Positions 9,423 through 20,687 of a stretch of 64,000 bases of DNA are shown one piece after another. The stretch spans positions 172,767-236,766 of the forward strand of contig NZ_ML675579.1 in assembly GCF_007826885.1 (NCBI RefSeq). Direction: 5' to 3'. Numbering within the stretch: the first letter of the stretch is position 1; the number at the start of each line of letters is the position of its first letter. This DNA is from Candidatus Nitrosocosmicus arcticus. Lineage in GTDB: Archaea; Thermoproteota; Nitrososphaeria; Nitrososphaerales; Nitrososphaeraceae. The translations under genes and the position numbers were made by a program. A model generated the notes under the pieces. It did not search any database. It worked only from the letters and a program-made list of their open reading frames with translations, and was not told where the DNA came from.

Positions 9423-11600
9423 ATGTCTCAGAGTAATACTCTTTCTTTAAAGGTGCTTGAAGCTTATACCCGAGATGTAGGCCGTGGTGTTGCTAGAATT
9501 GATTATGATTCTATGGATGCTTTGAGCGCATCTACAGGTGATGTCGTGGAAATTAGAGGTAAACGTAAAACAGTTGCAAAATGCTTACCTCTTTATCCCT
9601 CGGACGAAGGTAAGGGTATAATCAGAGTTGATGGTCTGGTTAGGAATAATGCAGGCGTAGCTATAGGAGACACTGTAATTGTTAGAAAGATTAAAGCTGT
9701 TCCTGCAGAAAAAGTCATTGTTGCACCATTAGAAGCTATTCCTCCAATTGATGAACGTTATTTAGCTGATGCTCTTGAAAGTGTACCATTAATCAAAGGC
9801 GACAATGTGATGGTACCATATTTTGGCGGTAGACTTACATTTCAAGTCATAGGTGTCACACCTGGTCCTGGTGTTGATGCCGTTTTAGTTACTCAAAAAA
9901 CTGTATTTCATATAGCTGAACGTGGAGAAACTCTCCGTGGAGTACCCCAAGTAACATACGAAGATATTGGTGGCTTAAAAGAAGAAATTCAAAAGGTTCG
10001 TGAAATGATAGAACTGCCATTAAGACATCCTGAAATATTTGAAAAACTGGGTATAGAGGCACCAAAGGGAGTGTTGTTGTATGGACCTCCAGGTACCGGT
10101 AAAACCTTGTTGGCAAAAGCAGTGGCCAATGAAAGTAATGCACACTTTATCAGTATCTCTGGTCCAGAAATAATGAGCAAATTCTACGGTGAATCTGAAG
10201 CAAGACTCCGTGAAATATTTAAAGAAACCAAGGAAAAGGCTCCTTCTATAATATTTATAGACGAAATAGACTCTATAACTCCAAAGCGAGAAGAAGTAAC
10301 AGGAGAAGTTGAACGAAGAGTTGTATCTCAGTTATTATCTTTGATGGATGGATTAGAAGCAAGAGGTAAAGTTATAGTTATTGCTGCCACAAATAGACCA
10401 AATGCTATCGATCCAGCTCTAAGAAGACCTGGTCGATTTGACCGAGAAATTGAAATTAAAGTTCCTGATAAGCGTGGTAGATTGGAAATTCTACAAATTC
10501 ATGCAAGAAATATGCCTTTAGAATCAGATGTAAATCAAGAAAAAATAGCAGCTGTGAGTCATGGTTTTGTTGGTGCAGATTTGGAATATCTCTGTAAAGA
10601 AGCTGCAATGAAATGTCTTCGACGATTGTTACCTGAACTTAACTTGTCAGATGAGAAAATCCCACCCGAGACACTTGAAAAATTGATTATATCAATGTCT
10701 GACTTTGAAAATGCTCTTAAAGAAGTAACGCCCTCTGCCATGAGGGAAGTCTATCTAGAATCTCCTGATGTTGAATGGAATGATATAGGTGGATTGGATG
10801 AAGTTAAACGAGAACTACAAGAAGCAGTGGAATGGCCATTAAGGTATCCTGACCTTTATACAAAACTAGGTCACTCTGTACCTAAAGGAATTCTGATGCA
10901 CGGTCCATCTGGTACCGGAAAAACAATGCTTGCCAAGGCAGTTGCTACAGAATCTGAAGCCAATTTCATTAGCGTTAAAGGACCTGAATTATTGTCAAAA
11001 TGGATAGGTGAATCTGAAAGAGGGGTTCGGGAAATTTTCCGACGTGCAAGACAAGCCGCACCATGTGTTGTTTTCTTTGATGAAATAGATTCTATCGCTC
11101 CTATCAGGGGAATGGAAGGTGTTAATGCTGGCACCGAACGAATGGTTTCTCAACTATTAACGGAAATGGATGGTATTCAAGAATTAAATGGCGTAGTTAT
11201 AATAGCAGCAACCAACCGTCTCGATATGATTGACAGCGCACTACTAAGACCAGGTAGATTCGACAAGATAGTTTTTGTTCCAAAACCCGACATAAGTACA
11301 AGGTTAAAGATCTTGGAAATTTATGCAAAGGAAAAGCCCTTAACAAGTGATGTCAATTTACAGAGAATTGCCGAGCTAACTGATGGATTTAGTGGCGCAG
11401 ATATGTCCGCAGTTGCAAATACGGCGGTTTCACTTGTATTACATGAGTATCTTCAACAATATAGTAGTCCTGAAGAGGCTACAAAACACGCAACGGAGGC
11501 ACATGTTACTATGAAGCATTTTGAAGATGCTGTTAAAAAGATAAAAACTCAAAGAGATATGAAACCAGGAGAAAAGGTTACGCTTTCTCAATACCGATGA
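9423..11600 (+). CDS. cdc48: CDC48/VCP-like AAA ATPase
   Basis: A 725-residue hexameric unfoldase with an N-domain (1 to about 185) and two AAA modules. D1: Walker A GPPGTGKT at 221-228, Walker B F-I-D-E-I-D, arginine finger in R-R-P-G-R-F-D. D2: Walker A GPSGTGKT at 494-501, Walker B F-F-D-E-I-D-S with D553/E554, then R-P-G-R-F-D. It feeds ubiquitin-less substrates to the archaeal proteasome and remodels complexes. The ATG is about 25 bp from a TATA-like GTGTATAAGTAG, so the transcript is nearly leaderless. Intact over 2.2 kb. Confidence 0.96.
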   Translation: MSQSNTLSLKVLEAYTRDVGRGVARIDYDSMDALSASTGDVVEIRGKRKTVAKCLPLYPSDEGKGIIRVDGLVRNNAGVAIGDTVIVRKIKAVPAEKVIVAPLEAIPPIDERYLADALESVPLIKGDNVMVPYFGGRLTFQVIGVTPGPGVDAVLVTQKTVFHIAERGETLRGVPQVTYEDIGGLKEEIQKVREMIELPLRHPEIFEKLGIEAPKGVLLYGPPGTGKTLLAKAVANESNAHFISISGPEIMSKFYGESEARLREIFKETKEKAPSIIFIDEIDSITPKREEVTGEVERRVVSQLLSLMDGLEARGKVIVIAATNRPNAIDPALRRPGRFDREIEIKVPDKRGRLEILQIHARNMPLESDVNQEKIAAVSHGFVGADLEYLCKEAAMKCLRRLLPELNLSDEKIPPETLEKLIISMSDFENALKEVTPSAMREVYLESPDVEWNDIGGLDEVKRELQEAVEWPLRYPDLYTKLGHSVPKGILMHGPSGTGKTMLAKAVATESEANFISVKGPELLSKWIGESERGVREIFRRARQAAPCVVFFDEIDSIAPIRGMEGVNAGTERMVSQLLTEMDGIQELNGVVIIAATNRLDMIDSALLRPGRFDKIVFVPKPDISTRLKILEIYAKEKPLTSDVNLQRIAELTDGFSGADMSAVANTAVSLVLHEYLQQYSSPEEATKHATEAHVTMKHFEDAVKKIKTQRDMKPGEKVTLSQYR

Positions 11601-11717
11601 TAACCTACTTTCCCTCCATATTTTCTTATTTTCCTCTAGGGCATTTATGCATAACTTTTGTGCATAACCTATATACAAAAAATTAAATAAACTTCTTTTT
11701 TGTAGTTTTTATTATAG

Positions 11718-12884
11718 TTGTATGCCGAGTCAATAGAGTCTAAGAAAAAGGAAAGTCTTGCTATAATAGATCTTGGTTATAATTCTATAAAAATTTCTAC
11801 TTATGATATTTATAAAAATGGGCATTACAAGAAGCAGTATCAAAAACAGGATTATGTTCAAATCGGTTCAGAATTGAATAGCAATGACAACATCATTTCT
11901 GATAGAAATATTGATCGAACAATCAAAGCACTCGATAATTTTAAAAAAGATTTGAAAGAAAAACACATCGATGTAGTTATTCCAATAGCTACTAGTGCAG
12001 TAAGAGATGCATCTAACCAGAAATTCGTGGTGAATACCTTAAAAGACAGTACTGGATTTCTGTTTAATATTTTATCAGGACCGGAAGAAGGATTCTTTTC
12101 ATATTTGGGCGCTCAATCCTATAATCATATCCCTAATGGCCTATTCTTTGATCTTGGTGGTGGTAGTCTTGAATTGATTTATGTTCAAGATTTTAGGATA
12201 TTAAAAACGATTTGTTTGGATATGGGCGTCTTGAGACTAACTGAAGAATACGTAAATCATAATAGTGTCATAGGAGAGAGGAAGAACTGGCCCGATATTA
12301 GCTATAAAAGATTGGAGAAGTCACTGATTGAAAATATCTCCTCAAATGATCAATTGAGTTGGGATCGAGCATCTGATACAAAGATGGTTGCAATAGGCGG
12401 AACAATTAGAGCAATTTACAAATTTTTATCAAAAATAATTGATTTAGCCCCCTCTGTTTATCATAGTCACGCAGTGCTTGATAAAAGAATGATAGCCCTT
12501 GCAAATACAATTTTTCAAGAACTATCTGTCGAGGAATTGTCAAATTTAAAATCCATCGACCCGGAGAGAGCTAAAACAATTACGACCGGTAGTTTTATAG
12601 TAAAAATATTGATGAATAAACTAAGTTTTAACAATTTATTGGTATGTCCTACTGGGCTTCGGGAAGGAGTGGTGGAATACTATCTTTATTTTAAAATGGA
12701 TAAAAAATATCGTAGTAGGAAGAAATTCATTAAGGTAAATTGCGAGCCATTGTTTGCAATTGAAAGTAGTAGAAAAAATACTCCATCTACAGTTTCTGAT
12801 TCAACTTTATCTATACCCGAACCTGATTCTTATGTTTTTCCAAGAAAGCTCAACAGCATAAAAGTTGACAAGTTAAAAGATTAG
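11718..12884 (+). CDS. ppx: Ppx/GppA family exopolyphosphatase
   Basis: A 388-residue ASKHA-fold phosphatase that cleaves polyphosphate or pppGpp-like substrates. Phosphate-1 loop I-I-D-L-G-Y-N-S-I-K near the N-terminus (about 16-25), T-S-A-V-R-D-A, S-G-P-E-E-G then the phosphate-2 loop F-D-L-G-G-G-S-L-E, and V-A-I-G-G-T-I-R-A. Start is TTG at 11718. The last 60 residues are polar and probably disordered. Neighbours CDC48 and TyrRS are on the same strand but spaced by 90-120 bp, so separate promoters are likely. Confidence 0.85.
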   Translation: MYAESIESKKKESLAIIDLGYNSIKISTYDIYKNGHYKKQYQKQDYVQIGSELNSNDNIISDRNIDRTIKALDNFKKDLKEKHIDVVIPIATSAVRDASNQKFVVNTLKDSTGFLFNILSGPEEGFFSYLGAQSYNHIPNGLFFDLGGGSLELIYVQDFRILKTICLDMGVLRLTEEYVNHNSVIGERKNWPDISYKRLEKSLIENISSNDQLSWDRASDTKMVAIGGTIRAIYKFLSKIIDLAPSVYHSHAVLDKRMIALANTIFQELSVEELSNLKSIDPERAKTITTGSFIVKILMNKLSFNNLLVCPTGLREGVVEYYLYFKMDKKYRSRKKFIKVNCEPLFAIESSRKNTPSTVSDSTLSIPEPDSYVFPRKLNSIKVDKLKD

Positions 12885-12976
12885 TAGAACTTTCATCTCA
12901 TAAACCGAGTTGGTCTTGTTCAATAAAGTATGTTGAATTAAACAATTTATAATAATCTCTATATTAAAATTTTACA

Positions 12977-14038
12977 ATGGACGTTGAAGAAAAGATCCGA
13001 TTAATTGAGAGGCCTCCAACAGAAGAAATAGTGGCATCAAATGAACTTGCTACATTATTTGAAACCAAAACAACTCCTAGACATTATATAGGATTGGAAA
13101 TTTCCGGAAGATTACATTTAGGTAGTCTCATAGTAACAGGTTTTAAGATCAATGATTTTATGAAGGCCGGCGTCCAAGCTAATGTGTTTCTAGCTGATTG
13201 GCATACTTATATTAATAACAAACTAAATAGTGATTGGGAATTAATTTCAAAAATTTCAGATTATTATGAAAAAGCTTTCAAATTTTTTTGCCCTGGAGTT
13301 AACATTATTCAAGGTACAAAGCTTTATGAGGAAACTGATGATTATTGGAAAAATTTTGTACTTTTTTCAAAGCAAATTACGCTTGCTAGAACATTAAGAT
13401 CATTAACCATTATGGGAAGAACAGAGAAAGATTCACTTGATTTTTCCCAACTACTTTATCCTTCTATGCAATCTGTGGATATCAAAGCCCTGGATTTGGA
13501 TATTGTTCATGCAGGAACGGATCAACGCAAGATCCATATGTTGGTGAGAGAAGTTTTTCCAAAGTTAGGTTGGAAAGTCCCCGTTTCTGTTCATCATCAT
13601 TTGTTACCTGGTCTATCTGATCCTGTTTCTACTAGTGCTACTAGTGAATCAGACGCTGGAACATCTGATGATGATTATAAAATCTTTAGCAAAATGAGCA
13701 AGAGTAATCCGTCGAGTAGTATACTAATTCATGATACTCGGGATGAGATTTTTAGAAAAATAAAAAAAGCTTATTGTCCTACTAAGATCTCATCGAACAA
13801 TCCGGTCTTAGAAATCATTAACTATGTAATATTCCATCAGTTCGATGAATTTGTATTAGAACGCCCACAAAAATATGGAGGGAACCTGTCATACTTCTCG
13901 TACGATGAACTTAAAAATGATTACGAACAAGACAAGATTCATCCAATGGATTTAAAGGCCGCAACTTCTAGATACTTAGACAAAATTATTTCCCCTATTA
14001 GAAACTATTTGCAAAATGATAATCCAGTTACCATTTGA
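12977..14038 (+). CDS. tyrS: Tyrosyl-tRNA synthetase, archaeal type
   Basis: Charges tRNA-Tyr. Class I motifs: the HIGH-like H-L-G-S at residues 47-50 inside S-G-R-L-H-L-G-S, and KMSKS at 239-243. The tyrosine-pocket strand G-T-D-Q-R-K-I-H-M-L-V-R-E is typical of archaeal/eukaryal TyrRS. 353 residues. A polar S/T/D-rich insertion (about residues 217-233) precedes the KMSKS loop and is unusual. ATG start; frame intact. Confidence 0.9.
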   Translation: MDVEEKIRLIERPPTEEIVASNELATLFETKTTPRHYIGLEISGRLHLGSLIVTGFKINDFMKAGVQANVFLADWHTYINNKLNSDWELISKISDYYEKAFKFFCPGVNIIQGTKLYEETDDYWKNFVLFSKQITLARTLRSLTIMGRTEKDSLDFSQLLYPSMQSVDIKALDLDIVHAGTDQRKIHMLVREVFPKLGWKVPVSVHHHLLPGLSDPVSTSATSESDAGTSDDDYKIFSKMSKSNPSSSILIHDTRDEIFRKIKKAYCPTKISSNNPVLEIINYVIFHQFDEFVLERPQKYGGNLSYFSYDELKNDYEQDKIHPMDLKAATSRYLDKIISPIRNYLQNDNPVTI

Positions 14039-14204
14039 TTAATCCTCGTTTTACCTATTTATTTTAGAACCCAAATCATTAACTAGATTTTTATTTGATA
14101 TTTGTATTCCTTTTTACAAAGAATCTGTGTTCATTTTATTCTCTGATACGTGGGGCAATCCAGGCAATACAATCCACCAATCAGTCATGATTCTGTACAT
14201 GATT

Positions 14205-15023
14205 TCACTTGATGGCGCCAATGTTTAGTCTTGTGTAATCTATACTATAGTCATTAGTTACTTCGGAAAATCCTTTATTACTCTTCTTATGATGTTTCAG
14301 GAAACAATCTATAAAAGAATCTATGATTTGATTATCGCAATCAGAAGGCAAATATGATAGATATGGTTTCATCACCACCGTTTTCATAAATAGTCTATAT
14401 TCTTCAAAACTCGAAAATTTACTATTTTTTTGTTAGACTGTATTCAATCTTCTTAAACCCCACTCTTTCCATTATTTAAAACGTCTCTTCGGCTGTCGCA
14501 AAATTCCATGGATCTTTCCAATCATGAAAATAGCCTTTGAAAGCATTGCTTTTTCTTGTTAAATCTAACAAGGAGTGGACTGTTCCTAGACTTCCTTTAC
14601 CACCGCATTGAATTAAGATTTCTCCAGACTGCTTTAGTAATTTCCAAAAGTTACTGAATAATTGATAATGATCTTTGATCCAATGCATTACTGCATTAGA
14701 AAAGATAACGTCTACTGGTTCTGGTAATTCGACAGGGGGATAAATCTGATTTGACAAAAATTACATTTTCTTGATCCTTTAGATTAATCTTTGCGTTTTC
14801 AATCATGTTTTGATCCAGATCAATTGCATAGATTTCACCTTCTTTCAAAATGTTTGAGATGATTTTGGTAACCCTTCCACTTCCACATCCTGCATCTACT
14901 AATACCTCATTTCCCTTCCATTTTCTTTTAGATAATAGTCCTAGTGCCTAGGTTTCTTGTATTGAAGAAACTTTGTGATAATTTTCCGCATCCCATTTCC
15001 CTTTCTCATGTGTTAGACCTCAT
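14205..15023 (-). pseudogene. SAM-dependent methyltransferase, decayed
   Basis: Pieces of one class I methyltransferase lie in order but in different frames: an N-terminus (K-W-D-A-E-N-Y-H-K-V), an in-frame TAG at 14948-14950 where Q is expected, motif I (V-L-V-D-A-G-C-G-S-G-R), then a shift near the C5 run at about 14745 into V-D-V-I-F-S-N-A-V-M-H-W, an early stop, and a C-terminus in a third frame (14387-14205, M-K-P-Y-L-S-Y-L-P). Resembles trans-aconitate methyltransferase-type enzymes. One nonsense codon and at least two frameshifts make loss of function nearly certain. Confidence 0.8.
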
Positions 15024-15110
15024 TTGATAGAGTTTATAACACTCCATGGGTTCATTCTTAAAATTTTTTCTAAACCATTTTATAGGCTCAAATAGTAAAT
15101 CCTCATATTT

Positions 15111-15773
15111 ATGAATACGAGGATTATATATGCAGTTGGTATAGGTATAATAATTATTGGAGTAGTTTTTTACTTATTTAACATAGGATTTTTACCTCAA
15201 AATTCAGAATCAAACAATATGCCTGAGTCAGTGGGTAATGGTACAAATGACATATCGAGCCAGTCAAACTTGTCCTCATCATCTGGTTCAGCAGAAACGA
15301 CAGAACTAACCCCTCAGCAACTCAACAGCCAAAATTTGTCTTTATCAGTCAATTCGGTGAAAATAGTACCGGTAAGCAATGAATCTCGAATGGAAGTTGT
15401 CTTCAATGCATATAATCCAAATAAGGGGACAGCAATCCTTGAAACTGTTACCTATAATGTTTATCTTGATAATTTAAGGGTAAGTTCTGGAGATATAGGA
15501 TCTAGAACAGAGGGATTTGTAGATTCTCTCGAAGGGGTGTATACAATAATAGGAAATCAAACCATCGTACTTCGTGATAGAGAACCCTTGACCGAAGATG
15601 CAACTTCACTTTTTGATTCTCAAGGAAAATTAGTAGGTGCAATGGCAGATAATTCTAATTCTTATACTTCACAAGCGTATGACGTAAATGGAACCTATTT
15701 CTATACTCTGAATCGGGGAAGCGAAGCACAAGTGAGAGAACATGAGTTCAACTTTCAATATCCCCTCAGTTAA
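15111..15773 (+). CDS. Membrane-anchored LEA14-type extracellular protein
   Basis: 220 residues: an N-terminal helix (about 5-27), an S/N-rich stalk (30-70), then a beta domain with L-S-L-S-V-N-S-V-K-I-V-P and V-V-F-N-A-Y-N-P-N-K-G-T, the same N-P turn as the protein at 4526. Function unknown. A TATA-like TTTATAGG lies about 30 bp before the ATG, which suggests a leaderless mRNA. Confidence 0.65.
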   Translation: MNTRIIYAVGIGIIIIGVVFYLFNIGFLPQNSESNNMPESVGNGTNDISSQSNLSSSSGSAETTELTPQQLNSQNLSLSVNSVKIVPVSNESRMEVVFNAYNPNKGTAILETVTYNVYLDNLRVSSGDIGSRTEGFVDSLEGVYTIIGNQTIVLRDREPLTEDATSLFDSQGKLVGAMADNSNSYTSQAYDVNGTYFYTLNRGSEAQVREHEFNFQYPLS

Positions 15774-15943
15774 TTTTCCTACTTCTCTTCAAGGTAGTTA
15801 AATTCACGATAAAAATAAACTAATATATTTGAAAAGCATTTCTAACGATAAAAATATAGATGGTCAAAAAACTAAAGGTACCTCACTATTCAATTAATTC
15901 ATCTAAATCGGAACTGACAAAGGATAATAATTAAATTCGATTT

Positions 15944-17840
15944 ATGGAGAAAAATAATATTGATACATTAGAAGATTTGTTGATGAAATCTATAGAAAAT
16001 GTTGAATGGTATTGGAAGGTCGTAAATGAGGATCTTGGAATCAAATGGAGGGAACCATTCAATAAGGTAGTTGATCTACAAAAGGGATTACCTTGGTGCG
16101 AATGGTTTGTGGGAGGGAAATGTAATATTATTGATAATGTTATTCAAAGTAATCTTGATAAACACCCAAATAAGACTGCATTTATTTTTGTAAACCGGGA
16201 TGGGATAAAGAAGAATCTCAATTTTAAGGAGCTGGAATTAAAGGTAAACGTATTTGCCAGTGCCTTAAGAGATATTGGAGTTAAAAAGGGCGACGTAGTA
16301 GGAATTTATCTTCCTATGAGAATGGAATCATTTGTAGCGATTTATGCGATCTCAAAATTGGGAGCGGTTCATGTTCCTATTTTTTCCGGTTTTGGTAAGA
16401 CAGCACTTGAACAGAGACTTGTTGATTCAAATTCTTCATATTTAATTACTAGTGATTTTTTTCAGAGAAGGGGCAGAGTAATTAATTTAAGAACACATTG
16501 GGAAGATGTGTTATCCAATACTTTTGTAAAAAAAATAATTGTGGAAGAAACAGGTTCCACTATTTCTGATAATCCTCCTAATGATAGTGTATTTTCCTTT
16601 AAACGAATTTATAATGAGGCATTTAACAAATATGATTCAAACAGGAAATTCAAAGCAGAGCTGATGGATTCTGGTGATCCATTATTCATTTTATACCCTT
16701 CCGGAACGACCGGAAAACCAAAAGGTACCATTCAGACACACGGTGGATTTTCTATCTTTTCCGCTCATCAGTCATCCTACTTGATAGATCTCAAATCTAC
16801 TGACACTATTTTTTGGTATGCTGATATAGGTTGGATTACTGGTCAAACATGGATAGTTTATGGATCTCCTATAGTAGGATCAACTGCTGTCATTTTTGAA
16901 GATACGTTGGACTTTCCTTATGTCGATTATTGGGCAAAGCAAGTTGATGATCTGCATGTTACAATATTTGGAGCTGCTCCAACGGCGATAAGACAATTCA
17001 TGAGAAATAACCTTGATTTTTCAAAGTTTCACTTTTCTTCTCTTAGGCTACTGGTTTCCACTGGCGAGCGATTGAATAAGGAAGCGTGGGATTGGTATTT
17101 TTCAAAAGTTAGGAACAATCGTTGTCCTGTTATAAATTTGTCAGGTGGCACTGAGATAGGAGGCGCAATACTAAGCATGCTTCCATTCTTGGACAATATA
17201 CCTACATCTGTGGGTGTACCTGTACCAGGGTTGGATGTTGATATCTTAAATGACAAAGGTAAATCTGTGGATGATGGATATCTCGTAATTAGGAATCCGT
17301 GGCCTGGGATGACTAAAGGCTTACTGAATGACGAGGAAAGATATCTGCACACATATTGGTCAAAATTTCCTAATATTTGGAGTCATGGTGATAAAGTTCG
17401 GACGGATTCACAAAATATGTGGCATATCTGGTAGGGTAGATGATATCATGAAAATTTCTGGACACCGGATTGATCCTAGTGAAATTGAAGAAGTGTTAAC
17501 AAGCTATTCCGGAATCGTCGAGTCAGCTGCTGTTAGCATCCCAGACGAGTTAACCGGTGAATCTGTTTGTATCTTCTGTGTTTTGAATAATGCTAATATA
17601 ACAAACCAGACAAAATCTTCAATAAAGAAGGATCTTGAAAAACTATTGATAAGCCGGATTGGAAAATTTCTACTTCCTAAAGCCATATATTTTGTTAATG
17701 ATCTTCCTAAGAATCGATCGGGGAAGATATTAAGAAGATTGATGCGTAAGAAACTCTTAGATATCAAAATTTCGAAAGATGACCTTTTGTTAGTCGAAAA
17801 CCCCGAATCCCTTGGATCCTTCTCCATAATTAAATCATGA
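15944..17840 (+). pseudogene. Acetyl-CoA synthetase-type AMP-forming ligase, frameshifted
   Basis: Two overlapping frames (15944-17434 and 17328-17840) make one enzyme of about 630 residues. The first frame has W-Y-W-K-V, the P-loop Y-P-S-G-T-T-G-K-P-K-G, A-D-I-G-W-I-T-G, and G-D-K-V-R, then ends W-H-I-W-stop. The second continues G-R-V-D-D-I-M-K-I-S-G-H-R-I and the C-terminal catalytic lysine region K-N-R-S-G-K-I-L-R-R. The shift falls at about 17428 in ATCTGGTAGG. Everything else is well preserved, so this is either a recent inactivation, a sequencing indel or programmed recoding. Acetate or a short acid is the likely substrate. Confidence 0.82.
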
Positions 17841-17916
17841 CTGCGTGAACACCACTAACTAAATTTTCCCAACCTTTGGTTCTACGCTTTATTTGAGATA
17901 AATAATAATAAATTCA

Positions 17917-18798
17917 GTGCTTGAATTGAGTAGAGTATTGTTGCCCGACTTATATCTGGATGCTATCAAAAATAAAGAAAAAAAGCTTTCATCCATCCAC
18001 GGAGATGAATTTGACGATCTTTTAAAGATCGCATCTACTAAGTGGGTGGAATATGAACCTGTAAAAAAACCTTCTTTTAGTGTGGGTGTTGATAGTAGCT
18101 GGAATAAAAAATCCTTTCAGGGAATCGATCTGTTTGTTATTGATAGTGTCGCAGTCAGCTCACATAATCAGGTGTTGGGATCAAAATGGGATTACGGGAT
18201 TTCTAATATTACCGGCGATTCTCTGAGTGCTAAAGCTATGAAAATGGAAATCGACCTAACTAAATGCGTATTGGATCAAAAACCAGATTATGTTTGTGTC
18301 GATGGATCCATAATATCTAATCTAATTCATAACAAAAATGTATCTTATAGAGAAAACGTTCAGAGCCTCTTTGGTAATGATCAAAAGAGTGATGTTTTGT
18401 TTATTTCCAAAAATTCTACATCAAAAAATCAGTTCAAGGAATTTGGATCAAGAGCAGCGGATATTTATTATTATAATAAATTGGGATATAAGACCGGATT
18501 TAGTCTTGCAAATAAAAATAACTTTATCTCTGATACTTTAGCTGTAGTGGAAATATATGCAAGGCTTACTGCCTATGTTCCGTTAATAAAGATTGAAATC
18601 ATAAATAGAACCCATATTACCAAACCTGAAATTCAAAATCTAGTCGATGGTTTGTGCTATCACAGCATCAAGGGATATCCTTATTGTCTAAAGCTTGCCC
18701 ACCAGTCATGCAAAATAACCAACAATGATGTGAAAAGACTGGCTAGTCTATATGGATTTAAGAATGAGTTTGGATCAAGGGATTCTCTAAACGAATAA
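17917..18798 (+). CDS. nurA: NurA-domain 5'-3' nuclease
   Basis: 293 residues with the NurA pattern: V-G-V-D-S-S-W-N (first metal aspartate), V-C-V-D-G-S-I-I-S (second), I-S-K-N-S-T-S-K, and the C-terminal Y-P-Y-C-L-K-L-A-H-Q. NurA works with the HerA helicase to resect double-strand breaks for Rad50-Mre11. HerA is not in this window. Start is GTG at 17917. Frame intact. Confidence 0.82.
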   Translation: MLELSRVLLPDLYLDAIKNKEKKLSSIHGDEFDDLLKIASTKWVEYEPVKKPSFSVGVDSSWNKKSFQGIDLFVIDSVAVSSHNQVLGSKWDYGISNITGDSLSAKAMKMEIDLTKCVLDQKPDYVCVDGSIISNLIHNKNVSYRENVQSLFGNDQKSDVLFISKNSTSKNQFKEFGSRAADIYYYNKLGYKTGFSLANKNNFISDTLAVVEIYARLTAYVPLIKIEIINRTHITKPEIQNLVDGLCYHSIKGYPYCLKLAHQSCKITNNDVKRLASLYGFKNEFGSRDSLNE

Positions 18799-18881
18799 AA
18801 GTCAAATAAAATGCTTGTTGAAATCTAGATCATTTTTATATTGAACACTTATTTGCGTGAATAATATCTATCAAATAGGAT

Positions 18882-19271
18882 ATGGGGCGTTGGGATGATG
18901 GAAGATCTCCTGAAGATGGTAGATCTGGCAAAAAGCGAAATTTATTAAAATTAATACGCAGGATCATATTTGTTGGTTTTGCAGTGGTTGCAGCAGTTGT
19001 CTTATTCGTATATTTTTCAACAGCAGGTTTGAATATCGAAATAATCCAAAGGGGAGGTCCTGTCGAAACAATAAGCGTAAAATTAAGTAACAATAATTTC
19101 AATTCTATCAATAACGTTACTGTCCAATTTGATAATGACCCAATTCAACCTTTAGGGAATATGGGACCATTTGCATCAATCTTCGTATCTCCTGATGGGG
19201 GCGATTCTGATTTTAGAAAAGTTGTTGTAAAAGCTAATAACGGACAGATAGAAGCAATAAAAAATAGGTAG
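18882..19271 (+). CDS. Small anchored extracellular protein
   Basis: 129 residues: a charged cytoplasmic head rich in G, R and D (1-30), one transmembrane helix (about 31-47), and a beta-rich outer domain with V-E-T-I-S-V-K-L-S-N-N-N-F and V-T-V-Q-F-D-N-D. It resembles a shortened LEA14-like topology, but the N-P turn is missing. ATG start; likely co-oriented with nurA but 80 bp away. Confidence 0.6.
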   Translation: MGRWDDGRSPEDGRSGKKRNLLKLIRRIIFVGFAVVAAVVLFVYFSTAGLNIEIIQRGGPVETISVKLSNNNFNSINNVTVQFDNDPIQPLGNMGPFASIFVSPDGGDSDFRKVVVKANNGQIEAIKNR

Positions 19272-19873
19272 TAATTCTACATTCAAATTTCTGCCTATTC
19301 CTAATCCTCTTGTAATTGACTATTTGTCGGATTGCTAGTGTACATGTCATCAATGCTGGCATGTTGCCTACAGATCTAAAATAATTCATCGAATCCTAAC
19401 AGCAAATTAATTCTAAAAATCTTCCAAATAAAAAACCAAAGAAAGAAATTAAATTAATAATTTAATTAGTATCAAAAAATTTACTTTCATTATCAAATTA
19501 TGCATATCTCCTTGGATCACATGAGAATTCTTCATTATTTGTTGGTGTTCGATACCCTTACTGCCTACAGAGGGTTCACCCATGTTATTGCAATTCGTTA
19601 AATGAATTTGTAAATGCACGTTGCAATAAAGGGTTAGACACTGAACATAAACATCTTGACTCATTTTTACAACCAGGGAAAGTACATACCGCCATTGAAT
19701 TGAACTGATTTGTACAGTCGTGGTTTGTCACTTCCATCCTAATACACACTTATTGGATGGCTAAAGTAATATAAGAAAACAATAATTTTCCTGACAATTA
19801 TTAATCGTTTGAAACATTTTTATAAACAAAATACAAATAATTGGGGATATTATTGATAACTATTTAATAATAT

Positions 19874-19896
19874 ACTTGCATTCTTTTGATGCAAGT
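19874..19896. repeat. Perfect 8-bp inverted repeat (hairpin)
   Basis: ACTTGCAT, a seven-base loop, then ATGCAAGT. It is isolated, without a T-tract directly after it. It could be a protein-binding operator or a structured RNA element. Confidence 0.5.
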
Positions 19897-20039
19897 GGTT
19901 TCACAATATCGAATAAAAGCGGCATTTTTTTTAATTAAATAAGTGATTTCGTGATATTAGTACGTATTAGCCTGTATTATCCAAATATGTGCTGAAATCA
20001 GTAAGTGATATATATATAGAGGTTGATTACAATAGATCT

Positions 20040-20114
20040 ATGGAATTAAATGATATTTGTGAAAATTACGGGGAACGAATTTGTGACTGCGGATATTGTT
20101 GCCAGGATGGCTAG
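20040..20114 (+). CDS. Possible 24-residue Cys-rich microprotein
   Basis: ATG at 20040 opens MELNDICENYGERICDCGYC and ends CQDG, with five cysteines in 24 residues, arranged C..C-x-C-x-x-C-C, like a small zinc knuckle. There is no clear ribosome-binding site, but archaeal leaderless starts do not need one. It could be chance; the cysteine density is the only argument. Confidence 0.25.
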   Translation: MELNDICENYGERICDCGYCCQDG

Positions 20115-20687
20115 TTGGACACATTATTATAGTGCTATTAACGGAAAGTTATACTTCTATCCATAAGGGCGGAGGCGAACATCGAATATCAATCATAAGA
20201 AACTTGACAAACTGGACCAAAAGTAATCTTTATGATCCTTTGGTGGATAATCCAAGATAGTTGGATTTTGTACTAATGCTGATTTTACCTTTATTCATTG
20301 CCATCTTACGACATTATCAATCGATCTGTAGACAACTTTTCTAATTCTATTCTTGTTGTTTTTAATCAAATGTCAATAATTATTTCGTTCGTTACTTTAG
20401 TTGATCCTAATACTGATTGAAAGGTGCTCTCAGTTCATGATCTATTTTATCCATAACTGCTATTTGCATTTCATCCCTAAATTTAAGCTCATTCTTGTTG
20501 TTCCGCTATTTCCTTAGTTCTTTTTCATTTCCACTTATCTTCTCAATTTGGTAGGTTTGTTTATTTTTATTTCAGGCGAATCATAAGTGGATATTTATTT
20601 TTCAGAGATTCCAATTCTATAAAAAAATAAAATGCTTTTGATGGATAAGTACATATTATCTTTCTCTATTGTTGTGCCGTCTTTGTT

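Larger units (their letters stand above)
19272..20687. other. Long intergenic region with hairpin and micro-ORF
   Basis: About 1.4 kb without a normal gene. It holds a perfect hairpin (19874-19896) and a 24-codon cysteine-rich ORF (20040-20114). On the minus strand around 20400-20500 a short stretch reads M-D-K-I-D-H-E-L-R-A-P-F, resembling the H-box of a histidine kinase, so a kinase remnant is possible. A 71-codon minus-strand ORF at 19449-19664 shows no recognisable motif. Confidence 0.35.

Noticed and set aside
19449..19664. 71-codon minus-strand ORF
   Set aside because: No motif, odd composition and no start signal; kept only as a note in the intergenic entry.
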